Origin: JAUREX01 sp964472135
Lineage (GTDB): Bacteria; Pseudomonadota; Alphaproteobacteria; Rhodobacterales; Rhodobacteraceae
Direction of reading: 5' to 3'
Length of the DNA: 38,303 bases
Assembly: GCA_964472135.1 (NCBI GenBank)
Contig: CAYYJB010000018.1
Location: forward strand, 1-38,303
The notes beneath the pieces are model-generated. The model made no database searches and was not told where the DNA came from. It saw only the letters and a list, made by a program, of their open reading frames with translations. The position numbers and the translations under genes are program-made. Each line of letters opens with the position of its first letter. The stretch's first letter is position 1. Of this stretch, positions 9,416-16,261 are shown in pieces.

Positions 9416-10510
9416 ATGGCGAAAAGCGGCACCCCCTCCGCCCCGGTCGATACCCCTCTCCGGACAAGCGCCGACGAGGGGCCGGGGCATTTCGCCTTTC
9501 TCGTGCTGCCGCGCTTCAACATGGCGACACTCTCGACGATGATCGAGGTGCTCCGCGTCGCCAACTCGGCAGCCGGACGTGCCCTTTATGAATGGGAATT
9601 GCTGGCATTCGATCCAGTCCCGGTGGTGGCGAGCAACGGCTTGCCGCTGCACGCGGCCACCCCGCCCGAGCGCCTGCCGCGCGGCGCGGTGATCGTCCTC
9701 ATGGGAAGCTGGGGGGCCGAGAACTATCGCGGCCGCGATGCGCTCGCCTGGCTCAGGCGGCAGGCGCGGGCCGGCACGCGCATCTGCGCGGTCGAGATCG
9801 GCAGCTATGTCGCGGCGCGCGCCGGTGTGGTCGGGGCGCGGCGGGTGACGACGCACTGGTCATACGGGCCCGGTTTCCGCGAGGCGTTTCCGGATGCCAC
9901 CTTCGCCGAGCAGCTCTTCACCTCGGATGGTCCGCTGATGACCTGCGGCGGCGGCCTCGCGGGGGTTGATCTCATGCTCGATGTCGTGGCGGGCCGGCAG
10001 GGCGCCGATTTCGCGGCGTCGGTCGCCGAAGCGATGCTCTGGCCCGGGCCGCGCGCGGGCAACGATCCTCAGCGCCGGCCGCTGTCGCGCCGGCCCGATA
10101 CGCTGCCGCTCATCGTGCGCGACGCGGTCGCGATCATTGAGGCCAATGTCGCGGCACCGCTGCCGATCCCGCAGCTTGCCGCCCGGCTCGGTGTGTCGCA
10201 GCGCCAGCTCGAACGCCGCTTCCGCCATGCGGTCGGGTGCAGTGTCGTGCAGTTCGGAATGCTCCTGCGCCTCCAGCACGCGCGCGCGCTGCTGATCTCG
10301 ACCGATCTCGGCGTGCGCGAGATCGCCACCGCCTGCGGCTTCAACACGCTTTCGCACTTCATCGTGTCGTTCCGCCGCTTTCTCGGCCGCCGGCCGAGCG
10401 ATTACCGCCAGGCCTGGCCCGAGGGCGAACCCGCGCCCGCCTGGCCCGGAACCCTGCAAGAGGTGCTGAGCCATCGCAACCTTGCCGCGCAGCAACGCCC
10501 GGGCCAGTAA
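9416..10510 (+). CDS. GATase1-domain AraC-family regulator (CdhR/GbdR type)
   Basis: A 364-aa protein with an N-terminal DJ-1/GATase1-like domain (about residues 25-200, starting FAFLVLPRFNMATL) and a C-terminal AraC double helix-turn-helix (about 240-345: LAARLGVSQRQLERRFRHA, then GVREIATACGFNTLSHFIVSFRRFLGRRPSDYR). The nucleophile-elbow position reads IGSYVAARAG, with no Cys, as is usual for non-enzymatic sensor versions. CdhR and GbdR in Pseudomonas sense carnitine- and betaine-type ligands and activate their catabolic operons. It is divergent from the BKACE-importer operon. The start has no strong ribosome site; GTG three bases earlier is an alternative. It ends flush against the convergent carnitine dehydrogenase gene. 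Confidence 0.85.
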   Translation: MAKSGTPSAPVDTPLRTSADEGPGHFAFLVLPRFNMATLSTMIEVLRVANSAAGRALYEWELLAFDPVPVVASNGLPLHAATPPERLPRGAVIVLMGSWGAENYRGRDALAWLRRQARAGTRICAVEIGSYVAARAGVVGARRVTTHWSYGPGFREAFPDATFAEQLFTSDGPLMTCGGGLAGVDLMLDVVAGRQGADFAASVAEAMLWPGPRAGNDPQRRPLSRRPDTLPLIVRDAVAIIEANVAAPLPIPQLAARLGVSQRQLERRFRHAVGCSVVQFGMLLRLQHARALLISTDLGVREIATACGFNTLSHFIVSFRRFLGRRPSDYRQAWPEGEPAPAWPGTLQEVLSHRNLAAQQRPGQ

Positions 10511-11461
10511 TCAGGCGCTGCGCGCTGCGCGTATCGCGTTCAGCACCGCCACGATCTCGCGGTCGCGCTGGGTGGCCATGTCGGTGAAATGCCGGCCTGC
10601 GGCGATTTCATTGCAGCCGTCCACCATCCGGTCGCGCAATTCCTGCGTGAGTTCGGGCGCCTCGAGGCGCGTCCACGGCCATTTCAGCGCCGGCCCGAAC
10701 TGGTCGAGGTTCGTCGCCATCCCGCCCTCGCCGCAGGCGACGTGAAAGGCCATGCACTGGCCCTGAACCGCCATCCGCGGCGCCGGACCGTTCATCAGCG
10801 CGACGTCGATGTCCTCGGGCGTCGCCTCGCCGTTCGCGACCATATGCAGCGCCTCGCGCCAGAGCGCCTCCTGCAGGCGCGTCGCGACGAAGCCCGGGAT
10901 CTCCTTTTTCATCACGAGCGGCACCTTGCCGGCCGCGCGATAGAACGCGGCCGCCCAGGCCACCGCCTCGGGCTCGGTGCGCCGCCCGCCGACGAGTTCG
11001 ACAAGCGGCAGAAGGTAGGGCGGGTTGAAGGGATGGCCGATCACCGTGCGCTCGGGCGTCGGGCAGCGGGCCTGGATGTCCGACATCATGAGCCCCGATG
11101 TCGACGAGGCGATGACCGCCCCGCGCGGCACGATCTCGCCCAGCCGGGCATAGAGCGCCTGCTTGATCTCGAGCCGCTCGGGCGCGCTTTCCTGCACGAA
11201 CTGCGCGTCCGCCGCGACCGCCTCGAGGTCGGTCGAGATCACCAGCCGCTCGCGCGAGGCCCCCGGCGCGAGGCCGAGCGCCGTCAGGCTGATCCAGGCG
11301 GTTTCCAGCACATCCATGAAGGCCGCGCGCTCGGCCTCGGCGTGGATATAGGCCGAGACATCATAGCCGCGCGCGAGGAAATGCGCCGCCCAGCCCGCCC
11401 CGATGGGGCCGGCACCGATGGAGGCGACGCGACGGACAGAGGCGGGATCGGGGTACATCAT
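10511..11461 (-). CDS. lcdH: L-carnitine dehydrogenase (3-hydroxyacyl-CoA dehydrogenase superfamily)
   Basis: A 316-aa NAD-binding protein, the length of stand-alone L-carnitine dehydrogenases. The Rossmann motif is IGAGPIGAGW (residues 15-24). The blocks FVQESAPERLEIK, ASSTSGL, GHPFNPPYLLPLVELVGG, KEIPGFVATRLQEALWREALHM and QFGPALKWPWTRLEAPELT match the family as I know it. It oxidises L-carnitine to 3-dehydrocarnitine. Some homologues carry a C-terminal thioesterase domain for betainyl-CoA; this one ends without it. ATG overlaps the caiD stop (ATGA). It is the last gene of the minus-strand group and meets the AraC gene tail to tail with no spacer. Confidence 0.85.
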   Translation of the reverse strand: MMYPDPASVRRVASIGAGPIGAGWAAHFLARGYDVSAYIHAEAERAAFMDVLETAWISLTALGLAPGASRERLVISTDLEAVAADAQFVQESAPERLEIKQALYARLGEIVPRGAVIASSTSGLMMSDIQARCPTPERTVIGHPFNPPYLLPLVELVGGRRTEPEAVAWAAAFYRAAGKVPLVMKKEIPGFVATRLQEALWREALHMVANGEATPEDIDVALMNGPAPRMAVQGQCMAFHVACGEGGMATNLDQFGPALKWPWTRLEAPELTQELRDRMVDGCNEIAAGRHFTDMATQRDREIVAVLNAIRAARSA

Positions 11462-12258
11462 CTTCCCTTGAAGTTGGGGGGGCGTTTCTCGACGAAGGCC
11501 GCGACCCCCTCGGCCGCGTCCTCGGAGCGCAACATCGCCCGATAGGTGGGCAGGTCACTCGTGCGCATCAGCGCGAAGGCGCGTTCGAGCGGGTGGCATT
11601 CGATCGCGCGCTCGACCTCCTTGACCGATTGCATGGCAAGCGGGGCCGAGGCGGCGATCCGCCCGGCCCATTCGCGCGCCGCCGCCATCAGCTCGGCCCT
11701 GGGCACGACACGGTTGACAAGGCCGTAATGCGCCGCCTCGGCCGCACCCATCCGCCGGCCCAGCAGGAACATCTCCATGGCGATGTTGTGCGGGATGCGC
11801 CGCGGCAACCGCTGAAGCGCGCCCGCATCGGGCACGATGCCGAGCGGCATCTCGGGCAGGCCGAATTCCACATGATCCGCCGCGATGATGAGGTCGCAGG
11901 CCAGTGCCAGCTCGAAGCCGCCGCCGATCGTCAGGCCGTTCAGCGCCGCGATGACGGGCTTGTTCAGCCGCCAGTTCTCGGTCAGCCCGGCAAAGCCGCC
12001 CTCGCCGTAGTCGGCACTTTCCCACCAGTTGTCGAGCGCCATCTCGCCCGAATTGACCGACTTGAGGTCCCACCCGGCCGAAAATATGCGGTCGCCCTCG
12101 GCCGTGACGATCGCCACCCACAGGTCGGGATCCTCGCGCAGAAGGGCGAAGGCGCGGCCGAGATCCTGGCTCATCGCCAGATCGATGGCGTTGACCTTGG
12201 GACGGTTGAGCCGGACCTCGAGGACGCGGCCGTTGCGGGTCAGTTCGACATGCGACAT
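11458..12258 (-). CDS. caiD: crotonobetainyl-CoA hydratase / carnitinyl-CoA dehydratase (CaiD-like)
   Basis: A 266-aa crotonase-fold protein. It resembles E. coli CaiD along its length: LTRNG near the start, FSAGWDLK, GGGFELALACDLIIAAD, LPEMPLGIVPDAG, GRRMGAAEA and the C-terminal AFVEKRPPNFKGR. The two Glu residues of the GGGFE and LPE segments correspond to the crotonase catalytic pair. It would hydrate crotonobetainyl-CoA to carnitinyl-CoA. The ATG at MSHVELTRNG fits the family start; an ATG 15 bp upstream would overlap the preceding gene. It sits between the LLM oxygenase and carnitine dehydrogenase genes and is coupled to the latter. Confidence 0.82.
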   Translation of the reverse strand: MSHVELTRNGRVLEVRLNRPKVNAIDLAMSQDLGRAFALLREDPDLWVAIVTAEGDRIFSAGWDLKSVNSGEMALDNWWESADYGEGGFAGLTENWRLNKPVIAALNGLTIGGGFELALACDLIIAADHVEFGLPEMPLGIVPDAGALQRLPRRIPHNIAMEMFLLGRRMGAAEAAHYGLVNRVVPRAELMAAAREWAGRIAASAPLAMQSVKEVERAIECHPLERAFALMRTSDLPTYRAMLRSEDAAEGVAAFVEKRPPNFKGR

Positions 12259-12265
12259 GGGATGC

Positions 12266-13303
12266 TCAAGCAAAGGCAGGGATGACTTCGGTGCAGAAGA
12301 GCTCCATGGAGCGCTTCTGCTCGGCCAGACCGAGGCCGAGGCTCGCGTAATAGATGAACTCGTCCACCCCGAGCGCCTCGTAGAGCTTGAGCTTGGCGAT
12401 GACCTGGTCGGGGGTGCCGAACATCAGGTTGCGGTTCAGCATCTCGGGGTCGTATTCGGCGCGGTTGGCAAGCTCGCCGAAGGGGATTTCCTTGGGGAAG
12501 CCGTTCGTGACATCGCCCATGTTCTTGAAGAGGTTCTCGAACTGCGAGAGCTGGCGCTGGGCGGCGCGCACCGGCACCATCCAGTCCTCGCGGCGGTCAT
12601 AGACGGCCGTATGGCGCATCATCGCCATGATGGGGCGTGCCGCGCCGGGGTTGTTCGCCACCGCCTCGTTCAGCCGCCCCATGTAGAGTTCGGCCTCGCT
12701 CATCTCGCGCGTGAGCGGCCATGACATGATGTTGCAGCCGTTCTTGACCGCGAAATCATAGGTGATCGGCGCGCGCGCCGCGATCCAGAGCGGCGGGTGC
12801 GGCTTCTGCAGCGGCTTGGGCACCGAGGTCGAGGTCGGGAACTTCCAGAACTCGCCGTCATGCGCATAGTCGCCCTCCCACAGCCTCAGGATGGCCGGCA
12901 GCATCTCCTGCATGTAGCGCCAGGCATCGGTCTGCTTGAGGCCCGGGAACATGCGGTCGAACTCGCGCTGATAGGCGCCCGAGCCGATCCCGAATTCGAG
13001 CCGCCCGCCCGAGATGAGATCGAAGAAGGCGGCCTCGCCCGCGGCCTTGATCGGGTGCCAGTAAGGCGCGGCGAGCACCGCCGGCCCGAGGCGGATGCGG
13101 TCGGTGTTCTCGGCCCACCAGGCAAGGATCGTGAAGGGGTTGGGCGCGATCGTCATCTCGAGCGCGTGGTGTTCGGCCGCCCAGGCGATCCGGAAGCCGC
13201 CCCGGTCGGCCATCTGGACCATCTCGAGCGTGTGGCGCGCGACCTCGCGCATGTCGAGGCTGTCATCCATCCGTTCGAGGTTGATCGCCAATTGGAACTT
13301 CAT
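12266..13303 (-). CDS. luciferase-like flavin-dependent monooxygenase, oxygenase component
   Basis: A 345-aa bacterial luciferase-fold (LLM) protein starting MKFQLAINLERM, supported by GGGAGG six nt before ATG. Typical segments are AWAAEHHALEM, GRLEFGIGSGAYQREFDRM, PHPPLWIAAR, and FGTPDQVIAKLKLYEALGVDEF near the C-terminus. These enzymes use reduced FMN from a separate reductase. The obvious partner is the flavin reductase domain encoded at 16258-18348. Known relatives in comparable gene sets are TgnB (trigonelline ring cleavage) and RutA (uracil ring cleavage). Neighbours here are an aldehyde dehydrogenase, RidA and an alpha/beta hydrolase, as in the Tgn set. The substrate is unproven; an N-methylpyridinium or similar onium compound is the best guess. 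Confidence 0.85.
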   Translation of the reverse strand: MKFQLAINLERMDDSLDMREVARHTLEMVQMADRGGFRIAWAAEHHALEMTIAPNPFTILAWWAENTDRIRLGPAVLAAPYWHPIKAAGEAAFFDLISGGRLEFGIGSGAYQREFDRMFPGLKQTDAWRYMQEMLPAILRLWEGDYAHDGEFWKFPTSTSVPKPLQKPHPPLWIAARAPITYDFAVKNGCNIMSWPLTREMSEAELYMGRLNEAVANNPGAARPIMAMMRHTAVYDRREDWMVPVRAAQRQLSQFENLFKNMGDVTNGFPKEIPFGELANRAEYDPEMLNRNLMFGTPDQVIAKLKLYEALGVDEFIYYASLGLGLAEQKRSMELFCTEVIPAFA

Positions 13304-13359
13304 CGCGTCCTCCCTGGTGGCCAAGCCCGGCCATGATCACCGCCACCCTTCGCGGCAGT

Positions 13360-13395
13360 GTCGGTCTTTCGCCAGTCTCGTCGGTTTTTCGTCAG
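13360..13395 (+). promoter_or_regulatory. tandem operator-like direct repeats upstream of the LLM operon
   Basis: Two 16-bp direct repeats with a 20-bp period, GTCGGTCTTTCGCCAG and GTCGGTTTTTCGTCAG, match at 14 of 16 positions. They lie 57-92 bp upstream of the LLM start codon, in the gap after the aldehyde dehydrogenase. A spacing of two helical turns is typical of AraC-family binding sites. The related 16-mers before BKACE and ridA make a shared regulator likely; the GATase1-AraC protein at 9416-10510 is the natural candidate. Confidence 0.6.
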
Positions 13396-13401
13396 ATTGC
13401 C

Positions 13402-14910
13402 TCAGCGCATCACGAAGGGATTTGCCATCGGTTCGGTCGAGGTGTTGACCCAGACGGTCTTCGGCCGCGTGTAGTCGTACATCGCCTGAAACCCGCTCTC
13501 GCGCCCGTAGCCCGATCCCTTGACGCCCCCGAACTCGGCGATGGGCGACACGACGCGATAGGTGTTGATCCAGACGATCCCGGCCCGCAGGGCGCGCGCC
13601 ATCCGCATCTGCCGCGCCCCGTCGCGGGTGAAGACACCGGCCGCGAGCCCGTGGCGCGTGTCGTTGGCAAGCGCGACGACCTCGGCCTCGGTGCGAAAGC
13701 GCAGCACGCTCAGCACTGGCCCAAACAGTTCGGTATCGACGATCCGCAAGCCCTGGCGGGGGCACTCGAGGATCGTCGGCTCGTAGAAGTTGCCCGACAT
13801 GCCGTCGGGCTGGCGACCGCCGCACAGAAGCCGTGCGCCTTCGCCGATCGCATGGGCTACCTCGCGCTCGATGTTGGCAAGCTGGCCGGGGGTGCAGAGC
13901 GGGCCCATCTGGGTTTCCTCTGCCAGCGGGTCGCCGATGCGGATCATCCGCGCCTGCGCGACCATCCGTTCGAGGAATTGCTCCGCGATGTCCTCGTGCA
14001 GATAGAGCCTCGACCCGGCGACACAGCTCTGCCCCGTCGCCCCGAAGATGCCGGCGATCGAGCCGTTGACCGCGCTCTCGAGGTCCGCGTCATCGAACAC
14101 GATGAAGGGCGACTTGCCGCCGAGCTCGAGCGAGACCTGCGCGAAATTCTCGGCCGAATTGTGCAGCACATGGCGCGCCGCGCCGGGCCCGCCGGTGAAG
14201 GACACGCGCGCGACGAGCGGGTGAGAGGTCAGCACCCGCCCGCAGGGTTCGCCGTGGCCGGTGACGATGTTCACCACACCCGGCGGGAAGCCCGCGGCTT
14301 CGATCAGCTCTCCGAATTCGAGCATCGCCGCCGAGGCGTGCTCGGACGCCTTGAGCACGACGGTGTTGCCCGCCGCCAAGGCCGGGCCGATCTTCACCGC
14401 CACGAGGAAGAGCTGCGAGTTCCACGGCACGATCGCGGCGACGACCCCGAGCGGCTCGCGGCGGGTGAAGACGAAGAGGTCGGGCTTGTCGATGGGCAGC
14501 GTCTCGCCTGAGATCTTGTCGGCGCAGCCGGCGTAGAAGTGGAAGAACTCGGCGATGTATTTCGCCTGCCAGCGCGTCTCCTTGAGCATCTTGCCGGTGT
14601 CGACGGTCTCGGTCCGCCCGAGGCGTTCGGAGTTCTCGGCCAGTAGATCGGCGAGCCGGCGCAGGCAGCGGCCGCGCTCGGTCGGCGTCATCCGCGCCCA
14701 TGGCCCTTCGACAAAGGCGCGGTGCGCGGCCTGCACCGCGCGGTCGACATCCTGCGCGGTCGCCTCGGGAATGCGCGCCCAGATCTCGCCGGTCGTGGGG
14801 TTGACGCTGTTGAAGGCCGCCCCGTCCGATGCCGCGGTCCAGACCCCGTCGATCAGCATCCGGTATTCGCGTATTCCATCCATGAGACCACCCCGATTCC
14901 CGTTTGACAT
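13402..14910 (-). CDS. aldehyde dehydrogenase (NAD(P)-dependent)
   Basis: A 502-aa ALDH-superfamily enzyme. Landmarks are PWNSQLFL, VLKASEHAS, SFTGG, the general-base Glu in LELGGKSP, the nucleophile Cys in GQSCVAGSR, and ELFGPVL near the C-terminus. It oxidises an aldehyde to a carboxylate with NAD(P)+. A GGAG six nt before ATG supports the chosen start; MDGIREY nine residues later is an alternative. It is divergent from ridA and precedes the LLM gene by 98 bp, which contain operator-like repeats. In a Tgn-like pathway it would take the TgnC role, oxidising the ring-cleavage aldehyde or lactol. Betaine-aldehyde-type substrates are an alternative. Confidence 0.88.
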   Translation of the reverse strand: MSNGNRGGLMDGIREYRMLIDGVWTAASDGAAFNSVNPTTGEIWARIPEATAQDVDRAVQAAHRAFVEGPWARMTPTERGRCLRRLADLLAENSERLGRTETVDTGKMLKETRWQAKYIAEFFHFYAGCADKISGETLPIDKPDLFVFTRREPLGVVAAIVPWNSQLFLVAVKIGPALAAGNTVVLKASEHASAAMLEFGELIEAAGFPPGVVNIVTGHGEPCGRVLTSHPLVARVSFTGGPGAARHVLHNSAENFAQVSLELGGKSPFIVFDDADLESAVNGSIAGIFGATGQSCVAGSRLYLHEDIAEQFLERMVAQARMIRIGDPLAEETQMGPLCTPGQLANIEREVAHAIGEGARLLCGGRQPDGMSGNFYEPTILECPRQGLRIVDTELFGPVLSVLRFRTEAEVVALANDTRHGLAAGVFTRDGARQMRMARALRAGIVWINTYRVVSPIAEFGGVKGSGYGRESGFQAMYDYTRPKTVWVNTSTEPMANPFVMR

Positions 14911-14953
14911 TCAGCGCTCCGCCCCAACACTCTGACGCGCCGGACTGGTCAGG

Positions 14954-14990
14954 CGTGCGATTTTCCGCCGCTGCCTGACGAAATTCCGGC
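14954..14990 (-). promoter_or_regulatory. operator-like site in the ALDH/ridA divergent region
   Basis: On the minus strand, 14990-14975 reads GCCGGAATTTCGTCAG, matching 13 of 16 positions of the distal repeat before the LLM gene. A degenerate second copy lies 21 bp further (14954-14969). The good copy is 53-68 bp upstream of the ridA ATG, in the same orientation relative to the gene as the LLM sites. An overlapping inverted repeat, GTCAGGC (14948-14954) and GCCTGAC (14973-14979), spans the same interval. The whole 132-bp gap must hold promoters for both directions. Confidence 0.5.
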
Positions 14991-15042
14991 ACGCCATCGG
15001 GTGCCGTTCGTGTGAGTTGTGATTCAGAGGAGGCTTGACACA

Positions 15043-15447
15043 ATGGCAGTGAGCAAAGTGGTGATCGGTGGCCCGCTCGAGATCGGCGGGCGCAAGCTGT
15101 CGCTTTCGCGCGCCATCCGGGCGGGCGCGAATGTCTATCTGACGGGCCAGATCCCGATGAAGGACGGCGCGCCGATGACCTCGGGCACGATCGAGGAGCA
15201 GACCCGCGCCGTCCTCGACGACATCACCGCAACGCTCGCGATGGCCGGCTGCACGCGCGACCATGTCGTGAAGGCGATGGTCTGGCTGCGCGAGCGCGCC
15301 GACTTTCCCGGCTTCAACGCGGTCTATGCCGAATACTTTCCGAACGATCCCCCGGCGCGATCGGCCATCGTGAGCGACCTGCTCGTCGATTGCCGGGTCG
15401 AGGTCGAGGTCGTCGCCTACAACCCCGATGCCGCCGCGGATGTCTGA
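15043..15447 (+). CDS. RidA-family (YjgF/UK114) enamine/imine deaminase
   Basis: A 134-aa RidA-fold protein of the usual length. Recognisable segments are NVYLTGQIP, the TEEQTRAVLDDI-like helix (IEEQTRAVLDDITATL), VVKAMVWL, and the substrate-binding Arg in PPARSAI. RidA proteins hydrolyse reactive enamine/imine intermediates. RutC in the pyrimidine (Rut) pathway is a related example. The start is set by AGAGGAGG nine nt before ATG. It leads the plus-strand operon, divergent from the aldehyde dehydrogenase. Its presence suggests that the pathway generates an enamine, imine or aminoacrylate-type intermediate. Confidence 0.88.
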   Translation: MAVSKVVIGGPLEIGGRKLSLSRAIRAGANVYLTGQIPMKDGAPMTSGTIEEQTRAVLDDITATLAMAGCTRDHVVKAMVWLRERADFPGFNAVYAEYFPNDPPARSAIVSDLLVDCRVEVEVVAYNPDAAADV

Positions 15448-16261
15448 GCAATTGCAAGAGGCGCCCGACGGAACGCGCTTCCGCCTCGATGGTCCCGAGG
15501 GGGCGCCCGTCGTCGCGCTCGTGCACGGGCTCGGGCTTACCCATGCGGTCTGGAAGTGGATGCGGCCCGATCTGGCCCGGCGGTGGCGGGTGCTCTCCTA
15601 CGATCTCTTGGGGCACGGCGAAACGCCGCCGCCCGCGGCGCCGCCGACGCTCGCGATGCTTTCGCGCCAGCTTGCCGGCCTGTTGGACCATTGCGGGGCC
15701 GATCGCGCGGCGGTTGTGGGCTTTTCGCTCGGCGGGATGATTGCACGGCGCTTTGCGCAGGATTTCCCCGGCCGGGCGGTGGGCCTTGCGATCCTGCACT
15801 CGCCTCATCTGCGCTCGCCCTCGGCGCAGGCGGCCGTCGAGGCGCGCGTCGATCAGGCTATGCGCTCGGGCCCCGGCGCCACGGTCGAGGCCGCGCTTGA
15901 CCGCTGGTTCACGCCGGCCTTCCGCGCCGCAAGGCCCGAGCTGATGGCCGAGGTGCGCGGGTGGGTTCTGGGCAACGATCCGGCGGTCTATCCGCACTTC
16001 TACCGCGTTCTCGCCATGGGCACGACCGAGATCGTGGCGCCGGACCCGCCGTTGCGCCTTCCCGCGCTCGTGCTCACCGCGGACGAGGATTTCGGCCAGG
16101 ATCCCGCCACCAGCCACGCCATCGCGGCCGAGATCGAGGGCAGCGAGGTCGTCATCCTCAACGGATTGCGCCACATGGCGCTCGCCGAGGCGCCCGAGCG
16201 CGTGAACGCCCCCGTCGTCGGGTTCCTCTCGCGCACCTTCGCCGGGGCGGGCAACCCGTGA
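15440..16261 (+). CDS. alpha/beta hydrolase (TgnD / enol-lactonase-like)
   Basis: A 273-aa alpha/beta-hydrolase with the oxyanion HG motif in VHGLGLTHAVW, the nucleophile elbow GFSLGG, the acid Asp in LTADEDFG, and the catalytic His in LRHMAL. It resembles 3-oxoadipate enol-lactonase and RutD/TgnD-type hydrolases. It would hydrolyse a lactone, amide or enamide produced after oxidative ring opening. The ATG overlaps the ridA stop by 8 nt; an in-frame ATG 12 bp earlier is possible. Its stop overlaps the GTG of the CoA-transferase fusion gene (GTGA), so expression is tightly coupled. Confidence 0.86.
   Translation: MSEQLQEAPDGTRFRLDGPEGAPVVALVHGLGLTHAVWKWMRPDLARRWRVLSYDLLGHGETPPPAAPPTLAMLSRQLAGLLDHCGADRAAVVGFSLGGMIARRFAQDFPGRAVGLAILHSPHLRSPSAQAAVEARVDQAMRSGPGATVEAALDRWFTPAFRAARPELMAEVRGWVLGNDPAVYPHFYRVLAMGTTEIVAPDPPLRLPALVLTADEDFGQDPATSHAIAAEIEGSEVVILNGLRHMALAEAPERVNAPVVGFLSRTFAGAGNP

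Noticed and set aside
14948..14979. Inverted repeat GTCAGGC/GCCTGAC with an 18-nt spacer as an independent regulator site
   Set aside because: It overlaps the better-supported TTTCGNCAG-type motif shared with two other promoters. A 7-bp dyad in GC-rich DNA can occur by chance, so it is not claimed separately.
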